From positions 1 through 64,000 of the forward strand of contig JAQAZG010000013.1 in NCBI GenBank assembly GCA_027864655.1: 64,000 bases of DNA, in the 5' to 3' direction. This DNA comes from Oleispirillum naphthae (GTDB taxonomy: Bacteria > Pseudomonadota > Alphaproteobacteria > Rhodospirillales > Rhodospirillaceae). Of this stretch, positions 25,775 to 35,506 are shown piece by piece. The position numbers and the translations under genes are program-made. The first letter of the stretch is position 1; each line of letters starts with the position of its first letter. The notes beneath the pieces were generated by a model. That model was not told the DNA's origin. It saw only the letters and a list, made by a program, of their open reading frames with translations, and ran no database searches.

Positions 25775-27697
25775 ATGATGGTTGCGATCACGCTCCCGGA
25801 CGGTTCGGTCCGGTCCTACGGCGGCCCGGTGACGGGCTTGGATATCGCCCGCGACATCGGCGCGGGCCTGGCCAAGGCTGCCCTCGCGATGCGGGTGGAC
25901 GGCGCGCTTCTGGACCTCACCCGAACTTTGACCGCGGACGCCGGGGTCGCCATCGTCACCGCGAAGGACGCCGAGGGGCTCGAGCTGCTGCGCCACGACG
26001 CGGCGCACGTGATGGCCGAGGCGGTGAAGGAGCTCTACCCCGACACCCAGGTCACCATCGGCCCGGCGATCGAGAACGGCTTCTACTACGACTTCGCCCG
26101 CGAGACGCCGTTCTCCCTCGACGACCTCGCTCATATCGAGGAGCGGATGCGCGACATCGTGGCGCGCGACGAGGCGATCGTGCGCGAGGTGTGGGACCGC
26201 GACAAGGCGGTCGCCTTCTTCGAAAAGATGGGCGAGGCCTACAAGGCGGAGATCATCCGCGACCTGCCGCAAGGCGAGACGATCACCCTCTACCGCCAGG
26301 GCGCGTTCATCGACCTCTGCCGCGGCCCGCACCTGCCCTCCACCGGCAAGCTCGGCACCGCCTTCAAGCTGATGAAGGTGGCGGGCGCCTATTGGCGCGG
26401 CAACTCCGACAACGCGATGCTGCAGCGCATCTACGGCACCGCCTGGGCCTCGGCGAAGGACCTGGCGGCGCACCTGACGATGCTGGAGGAGGCGGAGAGG
26501 CGCGATCACCGCCGTCTCGGCCGGGAGATGGACCTCTTCCACTTCCAGGAGGAGGCGCCGGGCGCGGTGTTCTGGCATCCCAAGGGCTGGACGCTGTTCC
26601 AGAACCTCATCGCCTACATGCGCCGCCGCCAGGATGCGGCGGGCTATGTGGAGATCTCCACCCCCGAGGTGATGGACCGCAGCCTGTGGGAGACCTCGGG
26701 CCACTGGGCGACCTTCCGCGAGCACATGTACACCACCGAGACCGAGGACGGCCGCACCTACTGCATCAAGCCGATGAACTGTCCCGGCGGCATCCTCGTC
26801 TACAAGCAGGGCATCACCAGCTACCGCGACCTGCCGCGCCGCATCGCCGAGTTCGGCAAGGTGCACCGCTACGAGCCCTCGGGCGCGCTGCACGGGCTGA
26901 TGCGGGTGCGCGCCTTCACCCAGGACGACGCCCACATCTTCTGCACGCCGGAGCAGATGGAGGCGGAGTGCCGCACCGTGGTGCGCCTCATCCTCGACAT
27001 CTACAAGGACTTCGGCTTCGAGAACGTGTCGATCAAGTTCTCCGACCGGCCGGAAAAGCGCATCGGCGACGACGCCACCTGGGACATCCTGGAAGGGGCT
27101 CTCAAGGGCGCGCTCGAGCACATGGGCTTCCCCTACACGCTCAACCCCGGCGAAGGCGCGTTCTACGGGCCGAAGCTGGAATTCGTGCTGAAGGATGCGA
27201 TCGGCCGCGACTGGCAGTGCGGCACCCTGCAGGTGGATTTGAACCTGCCGGGCCGCTTCGGCGCGACCTATGTGGGCGAGGACGGCGAGAAGCACATGCC
27301 GGTGATGCTGCACCGCGCGCTGTTCGGCTCGCTCGAGCGCTTCACCGGCATCCTCATCGAGCACTACGCGGGCAAGCTGCCGCTGTGGCTTGCGCCGGTG
27401 CAGGCGGTGATCGCGCCGATCGTCTCCGACGCCGACGCCTACGCCTGCGAGGTGCGCGACGCGCTCAAGGCGGCGGGCCTGCGGGTCGAAACCGACTTGC
27501 GCAACGAGAAGATCAACCTGAAGGTGCGCGAACACTCGCTCGCCAAGGTTCCGGTCATCGTCGTGGTCGGCCGCCGCGAGGCGGAAAACCGCACCGTCGC
27601 CTTGCGCCGCCTGGGTTCCGAGGCGCAAGAAGTCCTTGCGCTCGATGAGGCGCAAGCTAAACTCAGGGCGGAGGCGGCGCCTCCGGCCGGCGCGTGA
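25775..27697 (+). CDS. thrS: Threonyl-tRNA synthetase
   Basis: This 640-residue class II synthetase charges tRNA-Thr. It has an N-terminal TGS domain (about 1-62), an editing domain with [11 protein letters not shown] and the [10 protein letters not shown] motif, a catalytic core with the Zn-binding MNCPGG region and class II motifs 2 and 3, and a C-terminal anticodon-binding domain (about 530-640). The length is that of the family. The ATG at 25775 is preceded by AAGGAT. There is no sign of a T-box, as expected in proteobacteria. It directly precedes infC, the classic thrS-infC order. Confidence 0.97.
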   Translation: MMVAITLPDGSVRSYGGPVTGLDIARDIGAGLAKAALAMRVDGALLDLTRTLTADAGVAIVTAKDAEGLELLRHDAAHVMAEAVKELYPDTQVTIGPAIENGFYYDFARETPFSLDDLAHIEERMRDIVARDEAIVREVWDRDKAVAFFEKMGEAYKAEIIRDLPQGETITLYRQGAFIDLCRGPHLPSTGKLGTAFKLMKVAGAYWRGNSDNAMLQRIYGTAWASAKDLAAHLTMLEEAERRDHRRLGREMDLFHFQEEAPGAVFWHPKGWTLFQNLIAYMRRRQDAAGYVEISTPEVMDRSLWETSGHWATFREHMYTTETEDGRTYCIKPMNCPGGILVYKQGITSYRDLPRRIAEFGKVHRYEPSGALHGLMRVRAFTQDDAHIFCTPEQMEAECRTVVRLILDIYKDFGFENVSIKFSDRPEKRIGDDATWDILEGALKGALEHMGFPYTLNPGEGAFYGPKLEFVLKDAIGRDWQCGTLQVDLNLPGRFGATYVGEDGEKHMPVMLHRALFGSLERFTGILIEHYAGKLPLWLAPVQAVIAPIVSDADAYACEVRDALKAAGLRVETDLRNEKINLKVREHSLAKVPVIVVVGRREAENRTVALRRLGSEAQEVLALDEAQAKLRAEAAPPAGA

Positions 27698-27851
27698 GCC
27701 GTCCGGAGCGCAATCGGACCTTGCAGACAGGATGCGGCGCCTGGGGCCATGGCCCGGGGCGGCGTGGTGTTGTGGCCCGCGCGCCGCAGCATGAGGGGAA
27801 GGCTTCGCCCGCCGGGCGCGGCCTTCGGGTAAACCAGAAGGGAGGCGATTC
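27698..27851 (+). promoter_or_regulatory. thrS-infC intergenic leader with GC hairpins
   Basis: This 154-bp spacer has no gene. It holds the self-complementary GGGGCCATGGCCC (about 27743-27755) and other GC-rich stems in front of the infC ribosome-binding site GGGAGG (27840-27845). No T-run follows the stems. It could act as a leader that sets infC translation, but no known RNA family is recognised. Confidence 0.35.
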
Positions 27852-28388
27852 ATAGCCAGGGCACCAGCAGGCGCCGCACCGTCCCGGGAGGGACCGCGCG
27901 TCAACGAAGAAATCACCGCACAATCCATCCGCTTGATCGACGCAGAAGGGGAACAGGTCGGGGTCGTGAGCCGCGATGAGGCGCTCAACCGCGCCTTCGC
28001 GGCCGGACTGGACCTGGTCGAAATCTCGCCGAACGCGGAACCGCCGGTTTGCAAGATTCTCGATTACGGCAAGTTCAAGTACGAAATCCAGAAGAAGCGG
28101 GCGGAAGCGAAAAAGAAGCAAAAAGTCATCGAGATCAAGGAGATCAAGGTCCGCCCGAACATCGATGACAACGACTACAACATCAAGATGCGCAGCGTCC
28201 GCCGCTTCCTCGAGGAGGGCGACAAGGTCAAGGTCACGCTTCGCTTCCGCGGGCGCGAACTGGCGCACCAGGAACTCGGCGTCAAGGTGCTCGACCGCAT
28301 CCGCGACGAGGTTGCCGATCTGGCCAAGGTCGAGCAGTACCCGAGGATGGAAGGGCGGCAGATGATCATGGTGATCGCGCCGCGCTGA
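27852..28388 (+). CDS. infC: Translation initiation factor IF-3, probable ATA start
   Basis: This protein binds the 30S subunit and checks start-codon and initiator-tRNA pairing. The sequence from [21 protein letters not shown] to the C-terminal [10 protein letters not shown] is textbook IF-3, with the N-domain, the lysine-rich linker ([12 protein letters not shown]) and the C-domain. No ATG or GTG lies in frame at the family's N-terminus; the first in-frame ATG would remove the conserved first strand. An ATA at 27852, six bases after a perfect GGGAGG, gives 178 residues, close to the usual 180. IF-3 discriminates against non-canonical starts, and its own gene uses AUU in enterobacteria, so ATA here points to the same autoregulation. 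Confidence 0.9.
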   Translation: MARAPAGAAPSREGPRVNEEITAQSIRLIDAEGEQVGVVSRDEALNRAFAAGLDLVEISPNAEPPVCKILDYGKFKYEIQKKRAEAKKKQKVIEIKEIKVRPNIDDNDYNIKMRSVRRFLEEGDKVKVTLRFRGRELAHQELGVKVLDRIRDEVADLAKVEQYPRMEGRQMIMVIAPR

Positions 28389-28458
28389 TCCGGGGGAAGG
28401 GGAGCATGCCCCGCCCCGTCCGGATCGGCTTTCGGGCGGTGCGGGGATCGAGGTTGCC

Positions 28459-28842
28459 ATGGCAGATGTCTCTGACCCGCGCGTCGTCGCCGCTCTCGGC
28501 GCCGCGGTCAAACAGATCGAATCGGCGATCGCCGATACCGAGAAGGGCGTCAACCGCATTCTCGGTCTGGTCGAGCTGTTGATGGACCGTGCCGACAAGG
28601 ATGCCTTCCTCAAGCTGGAAGGCATCATGGAGGCTTGCGCCTTCCAGGATCTCACCGGCCAGAAGCTGCGCAAGGTCGAACGCCTGCTCGAACACCTGCA
28701 GACCAAGACGATCATCAAGGTTCCGGGCGCCGTGGACTTCGCCAAAGCGCAGGCCACCAGCGCCGAGAAGGACGTGCAGCCCGCCGCCGCGAGCAAGGGT
28801 CTCTCCCAGGAGGAGGTGGACCGCCTGCTCAAGGGGATGTGA
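28459..28842 (+). CDS. Short CheZ-like phosphatase protein
   Basis: This 127-residue, mostly helical protein carries the CheZ active-site signature ACAFQDLTGQKLRKV, in which D64 and Q68 correspond to the Asp and Gln that dephosphorylate CheY-P. The C-terminal LSQEEVDRLLKGM resembles the CheY-binding tail of CheZ and the N-terminus of FliM. It is shorter than enterobacterial CheZ (about 214 residues) because the long hairpin is reduced. It stands alone between infC and a GST gene, with no chemotaxis genes nearby. The likely role is removing phosphate from a CheY-type response regulator. Confidence 0.8.
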   Translation: MADVSDPRVVAALGAAVKQIESAIADTEKGVNRILGLVELLMDRADKDAFLKLEGIMEACAFQDLTGQKLRKVERLLEHLQTKTIIKVPGAVDFAKAQATSAEKDVQPAAASKGLSQEEVDRLLKGM

Positions 28843-28843
28843 G

Positions 28844-29476
28844 TCAGGCGCTCATGCTGGGGCGCGACGAGACCGCGGCGTACCAGCGCGCCAGCGCCGG
28901 CAGGCCCTCGGGCATGGCGATGCCGGAGCGCTTCGCCGCGAAGTCGATGGCCACCACCGCGGTGATGTCGGCGAAGCTGAAGCTCTCTCCGGCGACGAAC
29001 CGCGTCTCGGCGAGGCGCGCGTCCAGATCGGCGAAGAAATCCGAGAGGCGGGCGCGGGCGCGCTCCGCCAGTTCCGCAATCTGCGCATAGTTGCGCGGCC
29101 CGGTGATGGCGCGGTCCTTCAACGCCGGGTTGGCGTTGCGCAGAAGCTCCATGCCGGGGAACAGCCCTTCCAGCTCCACGCGGCGCTCCCACATGGCGGC
29201 CACCGCGCGTTCCAGCGGCGTGCGGCCGAAGAGCGGCGGCTCGGGGTGGGTTTCCTCGATATAGCGGCAGATCGCCGGAACTTCGCCGAGGGCGGTGCCG
29301 TCGTCGAGCACCAGGGTCGGCACCACGCAGCGCGAGTTGATCGCGCGGTAGGCCGGGGTGAGCTGCTCCCGCTCGGCAAGATTGACGGCGATCTTTTCGA
29401 CCGCGATGCCCTTTTCCGCCAGGAAGATGCGCACGCGGCGGGGGTTGGGCGAGGTGTGGGAGTCGTAGAGCTTCAT
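28844..29476 (-). CDS. Glutathione S-transferase
   Basis: This 210-residue soluble enzyme has an N-terminal thioredoxin-like domain (1-80, with SHTSPNPRRVRIFLAEKG and the glutathione-binding VPTLVLDDGTALGEVPAICRYIE segment) and an all-helical C-terminal domain (about 90-205) with the SFADITAVVAIDF N-capping region. It conjugates or reduces small electrophiles with glutathione. It is convergent with the CheZ-like gene, one base from its stop. The exact class and substrate are not evident. Confidence 0.9.
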   Translation of the reverse strand: MKLYDSHTSPNPRRVRIFLAEKGIAVEKIAVNLAEREQLTPAYRAINSRCVVPTLVLDDGTALGEVPAICRYIEETHPEPPLFGRTPLERAVAAMWERRVELEGLFPGMELLRNANPALKDRAITGPRNYAQIAELAERARARLSDFFADLDARLAETRFVAGESFSFADITAVVAIDFAAKRSGIAMPEGLPALARWYAAVSSRPSMSA

Positions 29477-29564
29477 GGCGGCATCCTTTGCGCTGCTGTG
29501 GCCGTTCCCCCGTTCGCCAGACTACGTGAGGCCGCGCGCAGCGGCAATGCGGACGACGCCGGTT

Positions 29565-30449
29565 CTACATCCAGTATTTCCATAGCTCCTGCGGCAGATG
29601 GCGGACGGCAAAGGCCGAATCCGCAGAGAAGAGCAGGGATGTCAGGGCTTCCCTGAAGATCGGCGAAAGGGCGGCATGGCTGCCCTCGTGAGGCCGCACC
29701 TGCGGGGAGTCCTCCATGAGGTGCTCGCGGAGGATGTTGCCCACGGCGGTGGCCAGGCGCTTGTCGCTGATCGTGGAGACGGCCCGCATGACCTTGTAGA
29801 CGTCGGTATTGATCGTCTTGTTTTGGAACGAGGAAAAGTCCTCGCGCCGGAAGGCGACGTGACCGTCGAAAAACAGGTTCAGCCGCGCGACGAAGGCATC
29901 CGTATCCGCACGGAGCATTTCGTAGGGGAGAATGGTCGTCTCGGCGCCTGTTTCGAGCAGACGTTCGACGACTCCGGACCAATTGATCGGATTGTGCACC
30001 CATTGCTCGATGAAGGTGCAGAAGTCGTCGGCGCAATGTCCCGTGCCGACGCTTTGCAGGTACCACGATTCCAAGAACGGCAAGAGGTGCCGCACGATGA
30101 ACAAGACTTTGACCTCGTATCCATGACGGCGCAGGCCTTGGATCAAGGTGGCGGTATGGGGCATTCCCGGGAAGAACGCTCTGTTATGAAGCGGCGGAAC
30201 CGACAGAAGCTCCTCCGAAACGATCAGCGGAGCGTCGCTGTCTTCCTGGAGAAAGTCGGCGATGAACTCGGGGGTGAAGTCCCGCCGCTTGTGCGGCAGG
30301 AAGAAAACATGGTGGTCGAACTCTTTAAAGAAATGCGTCTTCCGGAATGTGTCCGGGGTTACGGCCGTGGGGCACCTGCTTTGCAAGACGGCTTGCAGGG
30401 TCGTGGTCCCGGTTTTGGGGGAGCCGATGTGTAGGTAGATTGTCTTCAC
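29565..30449 (-). CDS. PAPS-dependent sulfotransferase-like protein
   Basis: This 294-residue protein starts with the 5'-phosphosulfate-binding loop [20 protein letters not shown], the hallmark of PAPS sulfotransferases. A 3'-phosphate region ([20 protein letters not shown]) follows about 105 residues later. The GTG at 30449 is chosen because AGGAGG lies eight bases upstream and the P-loop begins immediately; a longer reading would add 40 unrelated residues. The acceptor is unknown, perhaps a surface polysaccharide or lipid. Together with the GST and CheZ-like genes it separates infC from rpmI-rplT, an uncommon break in a conserved operon. The GC is lower than in neighbouring genes, which hints at acquisition. 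Confidence 0.8.
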   Translation of the reverse strand: MKTIYLHIGSPKTGTTTLQAVLQSRCPTAVTPDTFRKTHFFKEFDHHVFFLPHKRRDFTPEFIADFLQEDSDAPLIVSEELLSVPPLHNRAFFPGMPHTATLIQGLRRHGYEVKVLFIVRHLLPFLESWYLQSVGTGHCADDFCTFIEQWVHNPINWSGVVERLLETGAETTILPYEMLRADTDAFVARLNLFFDGHVAFRREDFSSFQNKTINTDVYKVMRAVSTISDKRLATAVGNILREHLMEDSPQVRPHEGSHAALSPIFREALTSLLFSADSAFAVRHLPQELWKYWM

Positions 30450-30563
30450 GGGATTTTCCTCCTGCCTGTGGCGGGCCGGTATCGAGTGCGAGGAACAGGC
30501 GGCAACCTTCGCTTTTCCAGCAAGAAACGTGGCGGCGGCGCAGAAACTGGCGTACGAGTCCTC

Positions 30564-30592
30564 TTGCATTTTCGCCCTATTTCCGCTAGGAA
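30564..30592 (+). promoter_or_regulatory. Putative promoter for rpmI-rplT
   Basis: TTGCAT (30564-30569) and TAGGAA (30587-30592) are spaced by 17 bp, about 100 bp before rpmI. The same TTGCAT-N17-TAGxAA pattern precedes tRNA-Ser in this window. A separate promoter is needed because infC lies more than 2 kb upstream and opposite-strand genes intervene. Confidence 0.4.
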
Positions 30593-30701
30593 ACCTCCCT
30601 TCCTGGGCGATGTCCCGGGATCAAGGGCGGAACGGGCGCGCCGCGAGAAGCGGCAGGGCATGCCCGCACGCCGAAGCCAACACCCAACTAAGGACGTTGA
30701 A

Positions 30702-30899
30702 ATGCCCAAGATGAAAACCAAGAGCGCGGTGAAAAAGCGGTTCAGCGTGACCGGCACCGGCAAGATCAAGGCCAACGTGGCCTACAAACGCCATGGTCTC
30801 TCCAAGCGCCCGCAGCAGATGAAGCGGCAGGCGCGCGGCTCGTTCGTTCTGTGCGACGCCGACGCGATCATCGTCAAGAAATTCATGCCGTATGCGTGA
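30702..30899 (+). CDS. rpmI: 50S ribosomal protein L35
   Basis: This 65-residue, strongly basic protein has the L35 pattern [14 protein letters not shown] at the N-terminus and [16 protein letters not shown] in the middle. It is a late-assembling component of the large ribosomal subunit. The start at 30702 matches the family N-terminus; upstream readings are spurious. It is followed 26 bp later by rplT, the usual pair, and both are transcribed from the region after the sulfotransferase gene. Confidence 0.97.
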   Translation: MPKMKTKSAVKKRFSVTGTGKIKANVAYKRHGLSKRPQQMKRQARGSFVLCDADAIIVKKFMPYA

Positions 30900-30925
30900 T
30901 TGAACCGGATCGGGAGACTTAAGAC

Positions 30926-31291
30926 ATGGCTCGAGTTAAACGCGGCGTCACCACGCACGCCCGCCACAAGAAGGTTCTGAAGCTCGCCAAGGGCTATCAG
31001 GGCCGCAATTCCACCTGCTTCCGCGTCGCCATCGAGAAGGTCGAGAAGGGGCTGCAATACGCCTACCGCGACCGCCGGGCGAAGAAGCGGAACTTCCGCG
31101 CGTTGTGGATCCAGCGCATCAACGCGGGGGTGCGGGAGCACGGCTTGATCTATTCGCGCTTCATCGACGGCCTGAACAAGGCCGGGATCGCGCTCGACCG
31201 CAAGGTCCTCGCCGACCTCGCGGTGCGCGAGCCGGAAGCGTTTGCTGCCTTGGTCGGCCAGGCCAAGGCGGCTTTGGAACAGGCGGCCTGA
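30926..31291 (+). CDS. rplT: 50S ribosomal protein L20
   Basis: This 121-residue basic protein, starting [18 protein letters not shown], is essential for early 50S assembly through its 23S rRNA contacts. In enterobacteria it also represses its own operon by binding the mRNA. The full-length family sequence is present, including [24 protein letters not shown] and the C-terminal globular domain. A strong terminator at 31338-31365 follows, before pheS. Confidence 0.97.
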   Translation: MARVKRGVTTHARHKKVLKLAKGYQGRNSTCFRVAIEKVEKGLQYAYRDRRAKKRNFRALWIQRINAGVREHGLIYSRFIDGLNKAGIALDRKVLADLAVREPEAFAALVGQAKAALEQAA

Positions 31292-31337
31292 GGCCCCTTC
31301 GGGCTTCGCCATCTGTTCGGAAAAACCGTTAGGCTGA

Positions 31338-31365
31338 GGGCCGTTCCCCCGGAACGGCCCTCTTT
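31338..31365 (+). terminator. Rho-independent terminator between rplT and pheS
   Basis: A perfect 10-bp stem, GGGCCGTTCC/GGAACGGCCC, with a CCC loop is followed by TCTTTT. It lies 47 bp after rplT and 35 bp before pheS. No Phe-rich leader peptide is seen, so it is read as a terminator with possible readthrough into pheST rather than an attenuator. Confidence 0.8.
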
Positions 31366-31399
31366 TGCTTGGGAAAAACCGCGCGAGGTTTGAAGGACG

Positions 31400-32476
31400 A
31401 TGGACACTCTGGCGAGTTTGCGGGACGAGGTTCTGGCCGCGGTCGGCGCGGCGGGGAGCCTCGCCGATCTGGACGAGGTGCGCGTCGGCGCACTGGGCAA
31501 GAAGGGCCGCCTCACCGGCCTGATGAAGGAACTGGGCGGACTCGACCCCGAGGCGCGGCGGATGCGCGGCCAGGCCTTGAACGTGGTCAAGGACGAGGTG
31601 GCCGCCGCCATCGAGGCACGCAAGACGGACCTCGAAGACGCGGCGCTCGACGCCCGCCTGGCGCAGGAGGGCATCGACGTCACCCTGCCGCCGCGGCCCG
31701 ACGGCGTGGGGACGATCCACCCGATCAGCCAGACCATGGACGAGGTGATCGCCATCTTCGCGCAGATGGGCTTCGCCGTCGCCGAGGGTCCGGAGATCGA
31801 GGACGACTTCCACAACTTCACCGCCCTCAACATCCCGCCGGAGCATCCGGCGCGCCAGATGCACGACACCTTCTATCTGCCGCCGCATGCCGACGGCACG
31901 CGCCACCTGCTGCGCACCCATACCTCGCCGGTGCAGATCCGCACCATGCAGGAGCAGGCGCCGCCGATCCGCATCGTCGCGCCGGGGCGGACCTACCGCT
32001 GCGACTCCGACATGACCCACACCCCGATGTTCCATCAGATCGAGGGCCTGGTCATCGACAGGAGCACCCACTTCGGCCACCTCAAGGGTTGCCTGATCGA
32101 ATTCGTCGAGACCTTCTTCGAGGTCTCCGAGGTGCCGGTGCGCTTCCGCCCGTCGTTCTTCCCCTTCACCGAGCCCTCGGCGGAGGTGGATATCGGCTGC
32201 TCCCGCAAGGGCGGCGAACTCACCATCGGCGCGGGCGACGGCTGGCTGGAAATCCTCGGCTGCGGCATGGTGCACCCCAACGTGCTCATCGCCTGCGGCC
32301 TCGACCCGGCGGTCTACCAGGGCTTCGCCTTCGGCATGGGGATCGAGCGCATCGCCATGCTGAAGTACGGCATTCCCGACCTGCGCACCTTCTTCGATGC
32401 GGATTTGCGTTGGCTGAAACACTACGGCTTCGTGCCCTTGGACCTGCCGACCGTGACCGGAGGACTCAGCCGATGA
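31400..32476 (+). CDS. pheS: Phenylalanyl-tRNA synthetase alpha subunit
   Basis: This 358-residue catalytic subunit of the alpha2-beta2 class IIc enzyme activates Phe and charges tRNA-Phe. It has an N-terminal coiled coil (about 1-90), the [19 protein letters not shown] start of the core, class II motif 2 ([22 protein letters not shown]) and motif 3 ([18 protein letters not shown]). Its length is typical. The stop overlaps the pheT start (ATGA), so the subunits are co-translated. Confidence 0.97.
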   Translation: MDTLASLRDEVLAAVGAAGSLADLDEVRVGALGKKGRLTGLMKELGGLDPEARRMRGQALNVVKDEVAAAIEARKTDLEDAALDARLAQEGIDVTLPPRPDGVGTIHPISQTMDEVIAIFAQMGFAVAEGPEIEDDFHNFTALNIPPEHPARQMHDTFYLPPHADGTRHLLRTHTSPVQIRTMQEQAPPIRIVAPGRTYRCDSDMTHTPMFHQIEGLVIDRSTHFGHLKGCLIEFVETFFEVSEVPVRFRPSFFPFTEPSAEVDIGCSRKGGELTIGAGDGWLEILGCGMVHPNVLIACGLDPAVYQGFAFGMGIERIAMLKYGIPDLRTFFDADLRWLKHYGFVPLDLPTVTGGLSR

Positions 32477-34872
32477 AATTCACCCTTTCCTGGCTCCGGG
32501 ACTACCTGGAGACCGACCTGCCGCTCGCCGAACTCGCCGACGCGATGACCGCGCTCGGCCTCGAGGTCGAGGGCATCGAGGACCCCGCCGCGGCGCTTGC
32601 CGACTTCATCGTCGCCGACGTGGTCACCTGCGTCGATCATCCGGATTCCGACCACCTGCACCTGCTCTCGGTGAACACCGGCAGCGAGACGTTGCAGATC
32701 GTCTGCGGCGCACCCAACGCGCACGCGGGGATGAAGGGCATTCTCGCCCGCGTCGGCACCCGCATCCCGGCCACCGGCGATGTGCTGAAGACCGGCAAGA
32801 TCCGCGGCATCGAAAGCCAGGGGATGATGTGCTCCTTCCGCGAACTCGGCCTCGGCGAGGACCACGCGGGCATCGTCGAGCTGGAGACCGATGCCCCCGC
32901 CGGAACCCCGGTGGCCGAGGTGCTCGCCCTCGACCCGGTGATCGACCTGTCGATCACCCCCAACCGCGCCGACTGCCTCGGTGTGCGCGGCGTTGCCCGC
33001 GACCTCGCGGCGAAGGGCCTGGGCGCGTTCAAGGATGCGCCGGTGCCCGTGGTGCAGGGCAGCTTCGACAGCCCGGTTTCCGTCGCCCTCGACTTCCCCA
33101 AGGGGGAGGAAGGGGCCTGCCCGATGTTCGTCGGCCGCTTCATCCGCGGCGTGAAGAACCGCCCCAGCCCGCAGTGGTTGCAGGACCGCCTCACCGCCGT
33201 CGGCCTGCGCCCGATCTCGGCACTGGTGGATATCACCAACTACGTTTCGCTCTCCCGCGCCCGCCCCCTGCACGTGTTCGACGCGGACAAGATCGCGGGC
33301 GGCGCGCTCACCGTGCGCCTCGCCGAAAAGGGCGAAACCGTCGCCGCGCTTGACGGCCGCACCTACGAGATGGAAGCGGGCATGGTGGTGATCTGCGACG
33401 CCGCGGGCGCGCAGAGCATCGCGGGCGTGATGGGCGGCGAGCCCACCGGCTGCACCGAAGACACCGTCAACGTCTTCGTCGAGTCCGCCCTCTTCGACCC
33501 GCTGCGCGTGGCGCACGCGGGCCGCACCCTGCAAATCGATTCCGACGCGCGCTACCGCTTCGAGCGCGGCGTGGACCCGGCCTCGGTGGCGGACGGCGCG
33601 GAACTCGCCACCGCGCTGATCCTCGAATTCTGCGGCGGCACGGCCTCGCATCCGGTGGTCGCGGGCGCGGTTCCCGGTCCGCGCGCGGCCATCGCCTTCC
33701 GCCCCGAACGGGTGAAGACCCTGGGCGGCCTCGACGTCCCCGCCGCCGAGATGGCCGACGTGCTCGCCCGCCTCGGCTGCGCCGTCGCGGTGGACGGCGC
33801 GGCGCTGACGGTCACCCCGCCCACCTGGCGCGGCGACATCGCCGCCGAGCACGATCTGGTGGAAGAGGTGCTGCGCGTCGTCGGCTACGACAACGTGCCC
33901 GCGGCGCCGATGCCGCGCGACCCGATGCCCAAGGTGGTGCTCACCGATGCGCAGCGCCGCCGCGGCTGGATGCGCCGCGCGCTCGCCGCGCGCGGCCTCA
34001 CCGAGGCGGTGACCTTCTCGTTCATGGACAGCCGCGTCGCCGGGGCCTTCGGCTGGTCGGACCCGATGCTCAAGGTCGATAACCCGATCTCCTCGGAACT
34101 CGACGTGATGCGCCCCTCGGTGCTGCCCAACCTCGTCTCCGCCGCCGCCCGCAACGCCGCCCGCGGCATCGCGGATGCCGCGCTGTTCGAGATCGGGCCG
34201 CAGTTCGACGGGCCGGAGCCGGGGCAGCAGCGCCTCGCCGCCGCCGGGGTGCGCACCGGCAAGACCGGGCCGCGCCACTGGGGCGCGCCGCCGCGTGCGG
34301 CGGATGCCTTCGACGCCAAGGCCGACGCCTTCGCCGCGCTGGAGGCCGCGGGCGCGCCCACCGCCAACGCGCAGGTCCACCGCGACGCCCCCGCCTGGTA
34401 CCACCCCGGCCAGTCCGGCACCATCAAGCTCGGCCGCACCGTGCTCGCCGCCTTCGGCGCGCTGCATCCCGGCGTGGTCAAGAAGCTCGGCCTCAAGGGC
34501 CGCGCCGTCGGCTTCGAGGTCTACCTCGACGCCATCCCCGCGCCGAAGAAGAAGGCCAACCGCACCCGCCCGCTGCTCAAGGTCTCGCCCTATCCGGCGG
34601 TGGACCGCGACTTCGCCTTCGTCGTCGATGAAGCCGTCGAGGCGGAGCGCCTGATCCGCGCCGTCACCGGCGCGGACAAGGCCCTGGTGCAGTCGGTCTC
34701 GGTGTTCGACGTGTTCGCCGGTCCCGCCCTCGGCGCGGGCAGGAAGTCCGTGGCGCTCGCCGTCACCCTGCAGGCGATGGACCGCACCCTCAAGGACGAG
34801 GAAATCGAGGCGGCGGCGAAAACCATCGTCGCCGCAGTGGAAAAAGCCACCGGCGGCGTGCTGCGGGCGTAG
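32473..34872 (+). CDS. pheT: Phenylalanyl-tRNA synthetase beta subunit
   Basis: This 799-residue subunit contains the tRNA-binding EMAP-like domain (about 40-150), the B3/B4 editing domain that clears Tyr-tRNA-Phe, a B5 DNA-binding-like domain, the degenerate class II core and a C-terminal ferredoxin-like anticodon-binding domain (about 705-799). The N-terminus [22 protein letters not shown] is typical. It is translationally coupled to pheS. A GC inverted repeat of a dispersed family follows its stop. Confidence 0.97.
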   Translation: MKFTLSWLRDYLETDLPLAELADAMTALGLEVEGIEDPAAALADFIVADVVTCVDHPDSDHLHLLSVNTGSETLQIVCGAPNAHAGMKGILARVGTRIPATGDVLKTGKIRGIESQGMMCSFRELGLGEDHAGIVELETDAPAGTPVAEVLALDPVIDLSITPNRADCLGVRGVARDLAAKGLGAFKDAPVPVVQGSFDSPVSVALDFPKGEEGACPMFVGRFIRGVKNRPSPQWLQDRLTAVGLRPISALVDITNYVSLSRARPLHVFDADKIAGGALTVRLAEKGETVAALDGRTYEMEAGMVVICDAAGAQSIAGVMGGEPTGCTEDTVNVFVESALFDPLRVAHAGRTLQIDSDARYRFERGVDPASVADGAELATALILEFCGGTASHPVVAGAVPGPRAAIAFRPERVKTLGGLDVPAAEMADVLARLGCAVAVDGAALTVTPPTWRGDIAAEHDLVEEVLRVVGYDNVPAAPMPRDPMPKVVLTDAQRRRGWMRRALAARGLTEAVTFSFMDSRVAGAFGWSDPMLKVDNPISSELDVMRPSVLPNLVSAAARNAARGIADAALFEIGPQFDGPEPGQQRLAAAGVRTGKTGPRHWGAPPRAADAFDAKADAFAALEAAGAPTANAQVHRDAPAWYHPGQSGTIKLGRTVLAAFGALHPGVVKKLGLKGRAVGFEVYLDAIPAPKKKANRTRPLLKVSPYPAVDRDFAFVVDEAVEAERLIRAVTGADKALVQSVSVFDVFAGPALGAGRKSVALAVTLQAMDRTLKDEEIEAAAKTIVAAVEKATGGVLRA

Positions 34873-34884
34873 AACAAAAACGTT

Positions 34885-35063
34885 GCGGAGGGACTCGGTC
34901 CCTCCGCGCCTCCCCTTAGTTTTTCGCCGCGAAGCGGCAGATGAGCAGCCTGTGGCAACCGTCGCAGGCTTATGGCGCTTCGTGCAAAAACAGGTCATGA
35001 GGCCTGGGGACGGAGTCCCCAGCGAGGTCCGGGGGCAGAGCCCCTGGCCTGGTTTTCCCCTCG
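34885..35063. repeat. Intergenic inverted-repeat cluster after pheT
   Basis: Three short hairpin motifs follow pheT: a GCGGAGGG stem with its complement at 34885-34907, GGGGACGGAGTCCCC near 34999, and a GGGGGCAGAGCCCCT element near 35031-35047. The first is repeated with one change after the Kef-type gene (60481-60502). The last resembles 119-143 at the left edge. They behave as a small dispersed intergenic repeat family that may end transcription from both sides. Confidence 0.55.
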
Positions 35064-35065
35064 CG

Positions 35066-35323
35066 TTACCGCTTCACCGCCACCACGTCGATGGTGGCTT
35101 CGGGATTGGTGCGGCGGGCGCGGTAGGCGTCCACCGGGTCGGTGGCCCAGCGCACTCGGCCGCCCTGGCTGATGCGGTAGGCGAAGCGCGGCCGTGTGTC
35201 GAAGGTGGGCGCGCTGTCGCACACGCGATGGCAGGCGACGCCCTCGTGTCGGTACATCGCGAGCTCGTTGTCGTAGGCGTTGCGTCCGCAAACGTAGATA
35301 CGGTTCTGTCCCATCGTCATCAT
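35066..35323 (-). CDS. Small hypothetical protein
   Basis: This 85-residue cytoplasmic protein has no recognised domain. It starts MMTMGQNRIYVCGRNAYDN and contains two Cys (C11, C33) and many Arg and Tyr residues. GGGAGGA lies at a good distance before the ATG at 35323. Upstream, on the minus strand, TTGAAA-N17-TATTTA (35396-35424) forms a good promoter whose spacer holds a CGCAC-N3-GTGCG palindrome. It is divergent from the HTH/H1-tail regulator and is probably its target. Confidence 0.6.
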   Translation of the reverse strand: MMTMGQNRIYVCGRNAYDNELAMYRHEGVACHRVCDSAPTFDTRPRFAYRISQGGRVRWATDPVDAYRARRTNPEATIDVVAVKR

Positions 35324-35395
35324 GGCCGGGTCCTCCCTGCCTTTGGACATCCGGAATATTTGTCCGGGTGCCCGTCCTGGTGTTTCCTGAATTAT

Positions 35396-35424
35396 TAAAT
35401 ATGCGCACTCTGTGCGTTTTTCAA
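35396..35424 (-). promoter_or_regulatory. Promoter of the 85-residue protein gene
   Basis: On the minus strand the -35 TTGAAA (35419-35424) and -10 TATTTA (35396-35401) are 17 bp apart. The spacer contains the first of two palindromic operators (35404-35416), so a bound regulator would block RNA polymerase. The predicted start is near 35389, giving a leader of about 66 nt. Confidence 0.55.
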
Positions 35425-35447
35425 GTGCAAAATGCGCACAAGGTGCG
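35404..35447. promoter_or_regulatory. Tandem palindromic operators CGCAC-N3-GTGCG
   Basis: Two copies of CGCAC-N3-GTGCG lie at 35404-35416 (spacer TCT) and 35435-35447 (spacer AAG), with matching flanks ATG on the left and T on the right. Their centres are 31 bp apart, about three helical turns, so dimers would sit on one face of the DNA. They lie between the divergent genes and overlap the leftward promoter. The neighbouring HTH protein is the likely ligand. Confidence 0.65.
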
Positions 35448-35506
35448 TATGGTGGACATCTGGACGATTTGTCTGGTCCGGGGGCCGGAAATATAGAGGA
35501 GACGGC

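Noticed and set aside
31292-31399. Phe leader-peptide attenuator before pheS
   Set aside because: The terminator is clear, but no short reading frame with clustered Phe codons precedes it.
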